Shown here piece by piece: positions 47,276 to 59,374 of a stretch of DNA of 64,000 bases. The stretch is from NCBI GenBank assembly GCA_016647705.1, contig CM028330.1:45908397-45972396 (forward strand), read 5' to 3'. Made by a program: the position numbers and the translations under genes. The notes under the pieces are model-generated. The model worked only from the letters and a program-made list of their open reading frames with translations, did no database searches and had not been told where the DNA came from. Source of the DNA: Eucommia ulmoides (Eukaryota > Streptophyta > Magnoliopsida > Garryales > Eucommiaceae). How positions within the stretch are numbered: the first letter of the stretch is position 1; every line of letters starts with the position of its first letter.

Positions 47276-47910
47276 CGCAGTTGGCCTTCTGATATGAGTT
47301 CAGAACCGTATAGGCCTTGCAACCATTTGGGCTTCAATGGGGAAGATGAAGAAGACGGTGAAGTCGACGATGATAATAGTGGATCTTGGTGTTGATGTTG
47401 TGTCAATGAGCAGATTTAGCAAGTAGATTTTTGAGAAGATACAGTTTGAGCAAGACCAAGACATGGATGTGTAGAGAGAAGGTTTTGCTAGGGTTTTTCT
47501 GGGGCAAAAGATTATGGAAAAAGATAAAAGGGGGGGAGCTACCATGACGATGGCGATGGAGGACTGAAGAATAAAGACTACCGAGGGAGTGATGGAGGAC
47601 AGAAGAACGAAGCCCACGATGGGAATAAGAGTTTGGGAAGGAAATTAGAATGAAACGAGATGAAAGACAAACTTAAGAATTTAAAAAATGACAAGTGTGC
47701 CCTAAAGAGGGAATATGATGGAATGAGAGTGAAAATAATCAACATTTTTTGTTCTCATATTTTTAAGGAATTTATAAGTTAATCCTAACATTTTGGGATG
47801 GGATGCGAACATAAACGTGTTTACCAAACTCATTTCTTTATATCAATCCTAAAATTCTAGGAATGGGAACAAGAATCATGGAACGAAAACCCTAACCAAA
47901 CGGGGCCATA
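47276..47910 (-). mobile_element. Fragment of a PIF/Harbinger-like element
   Basis: On the minus strand the right edge starts GGCCCCGTTTGGTTAGGGTT, followed by GATTCTTGTTCCCATTCC, GAGTTTGGTAAACACG and CATCCCATCC. This arrangement recalls the element at 29084. The matching other end was not found. The part nearer 47276 has higher GC and short open frames with no recognisable domain. The copia element at 44548-47270 inserted beside or within it. Confidence 0.45.
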
Positions 47911-48258
47911 GTTTTTCATTTATTTTTTATTGTTTAACTTCTTTCCCTTTTATTCTCCATCCAATCCAAGAGGTTCTTGGTTAGTTCATGTTTGATAACC
48001 AAAATAAGTGTTGAAAACCGAACAAATTGAGTAGTAATTAAGTTTGTTTGATAATTTTAATTAATATTACTTAATTAATTAAGTGCTACTTAAAATTTTA
48101 ACTTTGTGAGCCTAAAAATTTCAGTCAATTGGGCTTTATTTTTATTTATTTTTTTGTCACTTAATAGATTCAACATTTTTTTTAGATCATTTTACCCTTA
48201 CAACCCTATCTTCCTTTTCATTTTTATTTTACCCTAACCGTTTTAGATCTCACCCTCA

Positions 48259-49035
48259 GGGCATGTTTGATAATGCTTAAATTTTAAGTGCTTAAAATTT
48301 GTAGTGCTGAATTTGAAGTGTTAAAATTATAAGTATTTATTAAGTGCTGAATATATTAAGTATTTAAATTTTTAATATCTTTAATTTTAAAAAAATTATC
48401 TTTGTACAAATTTTTGCTTCAAAAATATTTTTTACAACTTTATTTTTTTAAAAATATCCTCTTTATTTTTTTTCCAATTTAGTATTTTTTTTCATATATA
48501 ATTTTTTATAAATATGTTTTTGTGCGATTTTACAACATTGATGTAAAATGCTTGTTGTAATAATTAGATATTCTATAGTATTAAGTGATAAGTGCTAAAG
48601 GATTAAGTGAAGCACACATCACTTAAAGTGTTAACTAATTTTTAAATGATAATTATATTTTAAGTGATTGTTTAATTTTGTTATCAAACACACTTGATTT
48701 CATAAGTACTTAATGGATTCAGTTTTAAGTGCTTAATTGTGTTATCAAATGGAGCCTCATCAAATCTTGATTTTAGTAAAGAAAAAAAATAAGATTTTTT
48801 ATTTTGAGATCTCACATGTTCATTTGAATTTGAATTTGATTTTTTTTTTTCCACATTATCTGTATTTTAGTAAAAATTTAAATTTAAGAGTAGTAATGTA
48901 AATTAAGTAATTTTCAGTCTTCAAATTTTATACTTATCAAATAGATAAAAAGAATTCAGCAATTAAATTTTAATTTTATCAAGTAAACTTATTATATTTT
49001 TAGCACTTAAAATTCAGCAGTTATCAAACATGACC
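48259..49035. mobile_element. MITE with GGGCATGTTTGATAA terminal inverted repeats
   Basis: The left end, GGGCATGTTTGATAATGCTT, is mirrored at the right end by GCAGTTATCAAACATGACC. The adjacent TAAGTGCTTAA/TTTTAGCACTTAA text is also inverted. Inner copies of the motif lie at 48691-48760. Flanks TCA/TTA suggest an imperfect 3-bp duplication, compatible with PIF/Harbinger. A related start is at about 47990. Confidence 0.7.
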
Positions 49036-49419
49036 TTAGTCTTTGGTCGCATGAAATTAGAATTGAATTGAAATTGTAATTCTGTGGAATTATAATTATA
49101 AAAATTGTAATTCCATGATATTAGAATGTCATTGTTTGGTGGTGTATTGAAATTTAATTATAAATTTATGATATTACAATTTCACTGTTTGGTAGTATGT
49201 TGGAATTCAATTGCAATCCCATGATAATTCTAATTTTATCCTTTAAATTATCAAGTAATCCATTTCTTATTCTATTATAATTAACATTATTATTTTGATC
49301 ATGAAATGTAACAAAAAATTGATAGAAAAAATATATTTCACATATTTTTTATTTACTTTCTACACCAAAAATAATGATATTTTTTCATGCATATAAACAT
49401 CGGGTTTTTTCAAGCTTAT

Positions 49420-51665
49420 TGCTAATTCTAAGATTTTGATGGACAATTAAAGGTTGATGTTTTTTATGGAATTAACAATTTTATTGAGTGTTTCAGTTTC
49501 TTAGTTCCAGTGATGAAAATAATCATGAAGATATTGTGGCAATATTAAAGATGATGACAAAGATGATGGAAGATTAAGAGTTTGAAGAAATTGAAGAACC
49601 TAAGGAAAACAATTTAGGTTAAATTTTAACTCTTAATATCTCAATTAGGATCACACACGACACAAAGTGATTTTTATAAATATGTGTGTTTTTTTATAGG
49701 ATCCTAATTAGTTAATTTATTTGCTTCTATGTGTAATTGAAAAAAAAAATTGATAATTAATTAAAATTGAATTTCAAAATTTAGTGGAGCTAACTGACAA
49801 AAGAAATCGGTTAAAGGAGCAAAAATGTTAAAGAAAATGGATTACAAACGAATTTAGAAGAGGTTCTCAGCATTGATAAGTCGACAGATAAGTCGACCGA
49901 AGCATAGAAGATGAAGTTGCTAAATCTCTTGGTCAACAGGTAGGTCGACCTGAGCTTAAATGGTGAACTCTTTGAATCGATCAGTCGACAGAGATGTCGA
50001 CCTGTGACCAAAAGTAAAACTCTCTGAGTCTGTAGGTCGACAGATAGGTTGACTTATTAAACTCTCTGAATCGTCAGGTCGACAGTTGAAGTATGAGCGG
50101 TCAACCGATGGGCAAAGAATTTTTGGCTTGGCTACATCTTAAATCGATCGGTCGACAAGTGACCCTTGGTCAGTTGACTTATGGGACTGTTTCAGGATTT
50201 TGTGAAATTCCGGATTTTATTCTGAAAGTAGCCGTTACTAGCCGTTTTTTGTTAGGATCTCTGAGATATATTAGGAATCTCAAGTGTTTTGTAGTTATTT
50301 AAATGATATCTAAGTGTTCCTATAGATATGGTTCAAGTAGCTTTGATGTTTCTCAATTTGGTACGTATAATTCTTTCAATCCTATTTAATCGTGTTTGAA
50401 GAAAAAATTTGAGGGACTTAATTGAAAGTTTTAAAAGATATTTTTGAGTGAATTATATCAGAAATGAATCATTATGATATAGAGGGTCTATTGGTGCAAT
50501 TAAACATCATGGTTCATGGGAACTAACCGTTGGAAGGTTTGTTTTATTCCCTTTTAAAAAGACCTGAGTTTTTTCACATTTGAGAGACACATCTAGAGAA
50601 TTATTCTGAAGTATCCAACTTTTGAGCTTTCTAAGAGTTATCATACTAAGTCTATTGCGAGATCTTTCTTGAGATTTGTTCTTGAGAAACATTTGTTGTG
50701 AATTATTACTACTACCGATCTGAAGTGTCATTGCTATTCTTATCATTATTCTTTCGGTGGATTCCTAGTGAGATTGTTCCAAGTTATTTGTTTATTTGTT
50801 ATAATTATTATTTATTTGGAATTTGATCTTTGAAATTGTTTTCCGATTTTTTATTGAAAAATATTTTTGAAACAATTTCTTGAAGAAATCTAATTACGTA
50901 CTCAATTACGTGCTAGTCAATTTTTGTTTAAAATCAGATTTTGAATATCTCACTTTTCCATCATTAGTTTTGGGATATTAATTGAGTTCTAATTTATCTG
51001 GGGTAGTAGAAGCTCCCAGTGAGAAAAATCGCTTATCAATTTGTAATTGGTGAGTTGAGTGATGGAATGAATACTATTGGGAGTATTTAATCAAAGGGTA
51101 ACTGATTTCAGTCTCTTCTTGTAAAGAGATTGAGGTAATAATTCTTCCTTAATTGAATTGATTTGTGAGTAATTTTGTAACGGTTTAATCCTTATCGAGC
51201 AAAATGATATTTGTAGTGTTTGTGAGGTTTTGATTCTTTAGCCAATGTACAAAAAGAATTAGGTTATTCTTGAGCGAGTAAAAAGTAGAAGTTATTCCTG
51301 AGCCTGGGAAAATGAATTTGTAAAAGTTGATTTTGAGCTTGCGATAAGAATCATTGTGAGGGTTTAGTTCCTACCTTTAAAGGAATTTTGAGTTTAGTGG
51401 GTGCAACACTCCGTGGAGCTTGGGGGAGTAGATTAGCCAAGAGTAGTTTGGTGAACCAGTATAAATTTTTAGTGTGCTGCTATTTTTCATTATTTATTTA
51501 TTTTATTCGGTGTGCACCTAGTTGATATTATATTTCTGTTGTTATATAAAGATAATAATTAATTTATAATTAAAATTAATTACTTGGATTTTTGAAATAT
51601 TTTCTCTGATAATTTTTTTATCTACCCAATTCACCTCCCCTCTTAGGTAGCTCACTGGGCCAACA
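49420..51665 (+). mobile_element. SIRE-like solo LTR with perfect 5-bp target duplication
   Basis: Starts TGCTAATTCTAAGATTTTGA and ends CTGGGCCAACA. CTTAT flanks it at 49415-49419 and 51666-51670. The GTCGACAGATAGGTCGACC-type array is at 49870-50180, the longest of the family here. The promoter position has CTTTTAAAAAGACC (about 50552) in place of TATATAGACC, so the TATA box is mutated. Length 2246 bp. Confidence 0.94.
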
Positions 51666-51670
51666 CTTAT

Positions 51671-53900
51671 AAGTATCGAGTGTTTTCATTGAGCAAAAAA
51701 CAATTTATCTCACAAAAATATTTTGGGCCCAATTTTTAAAGAATTGTATTTGCAATTCTTTACTATAGCATTTTCTTGATCCATTTAACATTAAAATTAA
51801 TATTTACTGCCAATGCAAAGATTTTCCACTTGACCCATAACTCATGGGACCTTCTCTCTTCATGTCTCTTTGGATTAATTACACCTTTTGGCCCCCTAAA
51901 GTTTAGAGTAATGTCAATTTAGTCTTTTAAATTTTAATTTTTCTTTCGTTCAAAAATTGTTTTGAATCGGTCCTTGAGGCAATAAAAAAAACATGACTAT
52001 GTTCCAGAGGGAGCAAATTTATATGATTTTAAAATTTCAGAGATTTTATCAAAATAATTTAAAAAGTGCATAGCCTGGTTGAAATGCTGATGAAATTTTG
52101 CTATTTTTATTTTACGAAAAGTTGGTTTGGGATCACGTTTAATGCAAAACCCGTTAAATGTCGAAATTAACCAACCAATATTTATGTATATATATATGGG
52201 GGGTGGGGTGTAAAGAAGGAGAATAAAAGAAGAGAAATAGTATTTACAAGACTATGACATAGTAGCATAATAATAAAAACTATTTTCCACATTTAACCAC
52301 TTACTTGATCCATTTAACGTTATAAAATAATCAATTTTAATAAATAAAAAATTCACACTTTAGTACGAAAATATAATTTAAAAATTTATATAGAAGACAA
52401 TAGACTTTCCTCGATAATCGCATTACTATTAGGCTATCGTCGGAATATTGACATAGTCGACGTCGCTTGTAAACCTAACAACGACAGGACCTAAACTAAG
52501 AATTTATCTAAATAAATCTAATATATAACGCAATGCATAAAATGCATGATACTAAAGTGAAATTTTTCTCTTTCCCAAATTTTCTTAATTATACGAAATT
52601 TATTAGATGTCCCATTTCTTAGGTAAATATTAACTATACAATTATTATAACAACAATTACAAAATTCTTCTAATTATATAAAATTTCATAAAATTAAACA
52701 TTATATTTTCTCAATCCAATATTAATTATACAACTGAAACATTATACTTACATTTATAAAATTTATCTATTAATAATTTAACTACAGAGAATATTATTAA
52801 GTAACTATTAACATTATTACTAAGCAATGAAATACTAAAATTATTATTCTAATCAAAGGGGATGATTACCTTTGTCAAGCCATGAATGAAAGAAGAAGAG
52901 AATATTGAAAAGTAGAGAGAGAAAGTACACTGAGAGAGGAAAAAAAATAAAGTAAAAGATATATCTATTTATAAATCAGGATATATTTACATTTTAAGAT
53001 ATTTTGAGCCGTCAGATCAAATATCGTACGGTTGAGAATACACGTTGAGGCATTTTATATTTGAGACATTTTAAATCGTTGGATCGATATCCAACGGTTG
53101 ACATAGAATAATATCAAGAGATATTTTCAGCCCTAAGATCATATTAGATCAAGGGTTAAGATTAATTTTCTAAAAAATATGAATTAACAACCTGCAGAAA
53201 ATCTCTCTCGAAATATCATCAACCCCTCCAAATCTCGCTGAACAAATCTCTCCCCTCCCAAAAACACTCTGACGCCTTCATCTCTATCAGCCTACTCTCA
53301 TTCATGAAAATTTTCTTCCTAACATTATTTTATCCGCCACAAATGCTTTCCTCAAAAGAAATCTGTTATAGTTCTCTGCCACGAACGCCACCGATGCTAC
53401 TATATATCTCTCTCTGCAAATCAACCTTTGATTACCACTACCACCACCATTTGGAGCCATAGAGTCGTGACCACCACCGCCACCAGACTTGCCTCTGTCC
53501 TTCAACTCCAAATGCGCCACCACTGACACCACATCTACGACCTCCAAACATGCCGCCATGATCAAACAAGTGGCCAATACCACTATCGCCCCATGTGAAT
53601 CTTTCACAACTCTTGGTAATTCTTCTCTCCCTCACTTAGGTTCTCTCTCAATATGGGTTCAATATTTTCATGTTTGGGTTCCACTTAAATAGATTAGGGC
53701 TTGATTTGACCAGATCTATTGCCAATTCTGGTGACGTTATTTGAACATCGCTATCGCCAGAATGTAATGATATTTGATAATTTGAACATTGCCATCGCTC
53801 TATCGATCCATCCATGTATCCATCCAATCTTTTCTCCCACATAATCCCCTTCGCTCCATCTTCACTGGCAGTGATCCACCTGACCTCTCATCTCTCTTCT
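51671..53900. other. Non-coding stretch with repeat fragments
   Basis: No gene is recognised. Paired motifs CCGTCAGATC...GTACGGTTG and CGTTGGATCGATATCCAACG lie at 53008-53100, a common plant repeat style. Small Gly/Ser-rich open frames at 53302-53692 on both strands are low-complexity. Confidence 0.45.
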
Positions 53901-54065
53901 CTAGTCCTACATAACTCGAAGTCGTTTCTTTGATCGAACAAAGGTAAACCATATTGACATCTATTTGATCTCCCTAACAAATCAGATGCTCTACTATGAC
54001 ATACACTGTTCTCTAAGATTCAATTGTATGCTTTCATTTCTAATTTTATTACATCAATTTATGCC

Positions 54066-54460
54066 TGTGGTAGAGGAAATGGAAATCATGGTAGAGGAAA
54101 TGGTTTTGGGAGTTTTAGGGGATGGATCCATGGAGAGGCACTGAGATGGGCTGCGATTGAGCAAAATATTCTTGAACAAATTGAAGGATCTGAATGATAA
54201 GTAAGTTTTTATGTTGTGTTCCCAGTAGAGAATTCAAAAATGTTTTCTTTTTGTTCCCGTATTTCGGATGGGGCTAAAAAAAAAATGTTTTCTTCTTATC
54301 AAACAATGTTTTTTTGGTTCTAAAATTACAAAGTGTGTAGTGGAATTCATCTATATGTTGAGTTTTGTTTTGTTTATTGTTCAATAATATTAGAAGGAAA
54401 AGAGCAAAAGTATGAGAGTGTGTATGAAAAGCTCAAACAGTTTGGAGAGGTAAAGGCATG
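54066..54460 (+). pseudogene. Two exon-like fragments of unidentified gene(s)
   Basis: 54066-54198 reads Gly/Arg-rich GRGNGNHGRGNGFGSF then IHGEALRWAAIEQNILEQIE and a stop. 54397-54455 reads EQKYESVYEKLKQFGE followed by a GTAAAG donor-like site. Composition and lack of stops suggest former coding exons. I do not recognise the gene. They lie just upstream of the MIRO fragments and may belong to the same captured segment. Confidence 0.3.
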
Positions 54461-54605
54461 AGCTTATAGTATATTCATATTGTTGAAGTATTGGTCTCAA
54501 AATTAGAAAAATAGATGCTTAAAAGAAGCAACAAAATCATTTCGGTCCTTGTTCCATATGTAGATGTGTGTGTGTGTATATATTTTTGGGAAATTCCTCC
54601 AAATG

Positions 54606-54704
54606 TCCCATAAGTGGAAAACACCACTTATGGGAGAACCAACCAAGGATTTTTTTTATTATCTTGGGATGGTCCTTAGAAAGTGGTGGTTCCCACTTAT
54701 GGGA
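54606..54704. repeat. Hairpin repeat with CCCATAAGTGG motif
   Basis: TCCCATAAGTGG (54606-54617) and CCACTTATGGGA (54624-54635) form a perfect 12-bp stem with a 6-base loop. A third copy, CCACTTATGGGA, is at 54693-54704. Probably a very small MITE of about 150 bp (54585-54735). Confidence 0.65.
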
Positions 54705-54785
54705 CCTCTCAACAAGAACCCCTATATTTTTTTTTGTGTGTGTTATTTAATTTAACGGGTTCGATTGCCTTTGTTTGCTATTCAA

Positions 54786-55269
54786 AGCAGTTTGGAGAAC
54801 AGAGGTAGGTTGACGGAGGAATTGAAGCAAGCTGACGCAGTAGTGGTAATCTACGCGTACGATTAGCCTGCAATACTTAACCATATCGCTACTTTCTGGC
54901 TTTTATAACTTCATCGATTAGAGGTACGCATCTTCAGATCATGGCTTAAATAACATTTTCACTAATCTCTCCGTGTATTTGCTTTGACGTATAATGCATA
55001 ATGTAGTCTCTATATAGTTTTATAATTCAAAATACATCATAAGGTTGATTTTCATTTTAATTTACAACTATGGATGATGAGTTGCTCTTATATAAATTCC
55101 ATCGCAACCTCTTACCCATGAGTAATATATCAGTAATTGTTGTTGGTTTCAAGCTAGATTTGCTAGATGAGCAAGATCATATGAGCATGGAATTAGCGAT
55201 GACACCAATGATGCAACAATTTCGGGAGATTAACTTTGCACAAAATGTTCTGTTGTTAACTTACTTCAG
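54786..55269 (+). pseudogene. MIRO: MIRO (mitochondrial Rho GTPase) pseudogene fragment
   Basis: Two consecutive exons of a plant MIRO gene are present. The first (54786-54923) encodes SSLENRGRLTEELKQADAVV, then a stop where Gln is expected (YD*PA), then ATFWLL, a second stop and LHRLE before a GT donor. The second (about 55118-55269) encodes SVIVVGFKLDLLDEQ, then MTPMMQQFREI. This is the central part of the first GTPase domain, including the KLD segment of the G4 motif. The P-loop exon, EF-hands, second GTPase and membrane anchor are not seen. Functional MIRO sits on the mitochondrial outer membrane; this copy is dead. An intron is retained, so it derives from genomic DNA, not from reverse-transcribed mRNA. 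It lies 4.1 kb upstream of a Helitron 3' end. Confidence 0.85.
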
Positions 55270-55401
55270 GTTAGAAACATTTTGTTTACCTCTGTATGTT
55301 TGCAAAATTAAGCAGTAATCAATACATGAGAGTACATTCATAAAATTGTTCTTTGTCTTTAGAATTCATTGTTCATAAATGTGATTTTACTCTTGATGGA
55401 G

Positions 55402-55640
55402 TTTCGTTGGTGTTGTTTGGTTGGTGTTTCTATTTTTTGTTTCTACTTCCAATAAACTGGGATGAGAATTTTGTTTCCGCTCTAGAGTATTCCAGAAAAA
55501 GAAATATGTTTGGTAACAACCATTGTCTTGAAATTGTTTCTTTTAATTTATGAAAACAGAAACAAGAAACATTTTGATTGCAACATTTGTCCTTTTTTTG
55601 GTGGCATGCAGGGTGATGGTGGCCGGTGGGATGGTAGCGG
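55402..55640 (+). mobile_element. Copy of the GTTGTTTGGTTGGTG MITE family
   Basis: Runs GTGTTGTTTGGTTGGTGTTT, CCAATAAACTGGGATGAGAA, TTTGGTAACAACCATTGTC, TTGAAATTGTTTC, ATTTATGAAAACAG and GGTGATGGTGGCCGG, in the same order as 21607-21850. Confidence 0.7.
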
Positions 55641-56228
55641 AAATAGTTTTGTGGGAGTAAATAGGAATCAACATTTTATTGTTTCTCGAGTTCTTAATGA
55701 ATTTAAGAAATAGTCCAAAGTTACTCAAAGAATTAATATTAAAAAACAAAAAAAACACTTTAAAGAGTTATTAAGGGTTTTTCAAAATGAATTTTGAAGA
55801 AATTTTATTTATTTCAGTGTTTTTAAAGAACCTGATGTATAAATAGATTCATCCGAAATCTCAAAGAAGAATTGATCGAGTGATTGATGATGGTTGTTTT
55901 TCCCTAGGTAGAAGTTGGGACAGAGTAGATTTTGTAATTTAGAGATTCGGTTGTATATTTCAAATATCTTTTAAAGTTCAACGGTGCTTAAGAAAAATGA
56001 GTTGTGAACTATTTACTAGGAACAAAAATGATTTTTACATTTTTTTGGGAGCAAAACTTATGTATAACCATCTATTGTTGTCGCTGTCACATCTGTCTCC
56101 TTTGGTTTCGACTGATGATCTTGCCTTTTGGTTAGGTTCAGGACAATAATCAAATTGACGAAGCAAGGGAGCTGAGTGGACTATAACATGTAGAAGGTTA
56201 GTGCACACTATCGATAATGTAGTCGTTT

Positions 56229-57750
56229 AGACTAAATGTTGTATTTGATTATTTGTCGATTGTTTTGTTTTATACCGGTGATTCTAGGTGATGAGTTGTT
56301 TGGTTGTGTTTCTGTTTCTATTCCAAAGTTTTGCATTGCTAATTCTCAAACCAAAATACAATTGTTCTGATAAATTTGTTTCTGTTCCCAAAATTTAAGT
56401 AGCATTTTTGTTTCTATTTTTAATTTTTTTAGGAACATACTGAAATTTGGAAAAAATGTTGTGTTTCCAGTTTTGGAAAACAATGTTCCGAGATTTTTTT
56501 AACATACTTTTAGAGTTTTTTGTTTGTTTGTTTCTTATTTATTGTTTTGTTCTAATTATTTCTGTTCAGCATTTTTGTTACCATATTTTTGTTTATTAAG
56601 CATTTTCGTTCTAATATTTATGTTTGTTTAGCGTTTTTGTTTTCATAATTATTTTTAATTAGTGCTTTTGTTACCTTATTTTTGTTTCTATTCCCAAACA
56701 TTGCAAAGAAAAACTATATGTTTCTCCTTTAGTCCTCCAATTTTAGAACAATTTTTTTGGAACGGAACATAAGGATTCCTCAGGTGGCGTTTGAATTATT
56801 GATTATTGATGTTCAACTGTTAGTTTTTATTCATGTTCTCAAGTGAATTAGGTTCGAAATGTTGCGTATACAGAGGATATTATTTCAATTTTTTTTTAAC
56901 CTTTGCCTTGATTTATTGCCTTGATTGTAGATTATTTGGGTACTACCTAATTAGCCAAGACAAAGTAGCCTCTCTCCAAACATTCTGAATTGTGACGTAG
57001 GGAATTCATATGTACTTGCTTCGATTGAATTGATTTTATTTTTTTTTGGATAGGAATAGTAGATTATAAATAAAATATGATAATTTGTTATTTTTTTATT
57101 AGGTGTCCACGATGGTTTCATATCAGACTATTGAGGACTTAGTCATACTTGGAGCATTACAGGTAAGTTCCAGTAACACTGGGTGTTCTGCTATGTTAAC
57201 CCAAGTTTTGTTTTTTTAATTATTAATTCTTTGCTTAGTAAAATTTTGTAATGGAATAATCTTGATTGTTGGTTTTTATTGATGTTCAACTGTTAGTCAT
57301 TATCGATGTTAAAATAAAGTGTGGATCTCAATTGTTTGTTATTATTATTGAATTTTGGATTATGATGTTCCATACCTTCCATAATCATCTAATTTACGTT
57401 TTAATGGTGTTTCTTTTGCTGGTTGATTTTATCTGTTTAATCTGTAATGTTTTGAATTCGTGTGCGCTGAATTTAGCTTTGTTAAATTGCTCACAATCTT
57501 AGCCTAAATGTTGTATTTGATTCTCTGTGGATTGTTCTGTTTTTTAGCGGTGATTCTAGGTGCTAAGTAGTTTGATTGTATTTTTGTTTCTATTTTAAAT
57601 TTTGTTTTTGTTGTAGTTTCAATTAATTACAAAACTTTTCCAAAATTTGCCTTGTTCGTTTCTAATTTTCGTTTCTATTTTCAATTTTTTGGGGAAAAAA
57701 ACTAAAATTTGAAAAAAAAATGTTATGTTTCTAGTTTTTAAATTACTGTT
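56229..57750 (+). repeat. Internal direct duplication, offset about 1272 bp
   Basis: AAATGTTGTATTTGATT at 56233 recurs at 57505. It is followed in both by GATTGTT(T/C)TGTTTT, GGTGATTCTAGGTG and TTTGTTTCTATT-rich sequence to about 56480/57750. A shorter repeat, TTATTGATGTTCAACTGTTA, occurs near 56803 and 57277. Exon-like GTGTCCACGATGG...GCATTACAGGTAAG at 57103-57165 lies between. No gene is assigned. Confidence 0.6.
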
Positions 57751-58209
57751 TGTGAATTCCAGTCTGTATTTTTTTTTCGTTTCTTAATTACTGTTTTGTT
57801 CCGATAGTACTATCTTCTACACAAGAACACTCCATAAGGCTGCAAATATTACATGTATTTTAAGTATTTTTTTTTATCATATACATATGCATTTAACTTT
57901 TCACTTAATATATTTATGGGGTGGGATCCTTTTTGGGTTAGATTGCTAGAAACAAGGCAGTGCAGCTAATGTTCTTATAAATCTATTTCTATTCCCTGAA
58001 ATTTGGGAACAAAAAGAAATATGTATATTGTTTCTGTTCTCAATTTTCCAAGAACAAAAATTGAAATTTGTAAAACAAACATGATATGATTCCGGGAATT
58101 TGTTTTGAAAATCTTGGAATAGAATTTTTTTTTTGTTTTGTTTTGGTCCCATTTTTTTTTTTAAAAAAAAAAAAGAAAAAAAAAATCTCTACTTAGTGTT
58201 TTTATTTAT

Positions 58210-58245
<36 letters not shown>

Positions 58246-59060
58246 TTCCCACTTTCAAATTGAATTTTCCCTTTATATGTTACATAGAGTTTCAGTAATC
58301 TGATCAGATGGGTTGTCTCATCTTGCTAACAATTTGCTCGGGGTTTTTTAAATTATTTCATTTAGAACATTGACATATCTTTTTTAGGGTTTAACATGGC
58401 ATGGAACTTGATGAGGTTATGATTGTGTTGCTTTTGTGGTCGTCAATCATAAGTGAAATCTTTGTTATAGCTATTGATGGGCAAAGATGATAATGGTTGG
58501 GAGTTAAGAAATTTGATGGGTAAATATGATATGACATAGAATGGTTTTATGTTTTCATGTCATCTTGAGTAACACTACACTAACACTGGAGTTATAATAT
58601 TTGTTTGATACTCTTTAATGTCATCGTTAATTTTTCGTCTGAGAGTCTATGTTTAAGGTAGTTTCTAGTTACCATGAGTGGACTTAATTATTTATTTGTC
58701 TTAAATATGATTTTAATTTATATGTCCAGTTGATGAGTATTGTGTTTGTTTTTCATTACAAGATATACAAACACGTGACACTTCAAATATTGATGACAAA
58801 TAGAGAAAATCTATGGTTTGAGAGTTTATAATTAAGGTAAATTCCAATAGCCCTGGGTGATAGGCTCCAATGACATGGGTGATGGACTTATATTACTAAG
58901 TTTATAATATATATAAACAATTATTATTTATCGTATTGTTGAAGTTCAAATTATAGATTATGGTATCATTGTCCATTAAAAAATAATTGTTTATGATATG
59001 ATTGTGTTCGTTATTGTTGTGCTTGATTGTTATTGGTTGTATTTGTTAGTGTCATTTTGT
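57751..59060 (+). other. T-rich non-coding stretch
   Basis: Contains adjacent poly-T and poly-A runs at about 58151-58185, a T40 run and repeated GGTAAATTCCAATAGCCCTG-like text (57158, 58837). No coding sequence is recognised. Confidence 0.45.
58211..58250 (+). repeat. Poly-T tract of 40
   Basis: An uninterrupted T40 run. It could be the complement of a retroposon poly-A tail, but no retroposon body was recognised beside it. Confidence 0.95.
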
Positions 59061-59374
59061 TATAAAACAGGAGTTGAATTTCGAATGTCATATAAAAATA
59101 AAGGGGGCCATGCCTAATTTCTTTTTCTTTTTTTACATTAATTATTGGTTTTGTTCATTTAAAAATAATTTTCGAATATTGGAATGTGTCATATAAACAA
59201 AGTGAATTATGTCAAAATATTTTAATTTTCTTTATTGGTTTTATTTGTTTTTCATGTTCATTACAAAATAGGAATTGATAATTTGAGAATGTTATAGAAC
59301 TAAAAGGAGTTACGTCAAATTCTTATGTTAAAATGTATTAAAATCCGTGCCTTCAAGCACGGGTTATATCCTAG
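59061..59374 (+). mobile_element. Helitron 3' terminus with subterminal repeats
   Basis: The hairpin CCGTGC-CTTCAA-GCACGG is at 59345-59362. CTAG at 59371-59374 is followed by T at 59375, the canonical Helitron 3' end (hairpin about 8-10 bp before CTRR, insertion between A and T). Upstream are three degenerate units of about 105 bp (59061, 59166, 59264) sharing TTCGAATGTCATATAAA-type text. The 5' end is not located; it lies upstream and could include the MIRO fragments. Confidence 0.75.

Noticed and set aside
53302-53692. Gly-rich (minus) and Thr/Ser-rich (plus) open frames
   Set aside because: They overlap on opposite strands, have simple composition and no recognisable motif.
58151-58250. 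Poly-A/poly-T runs as a SINE or retroposon tail
   Set aside because: No retroposon body, pol III boxes or flanking duplication could be recognised next to them.
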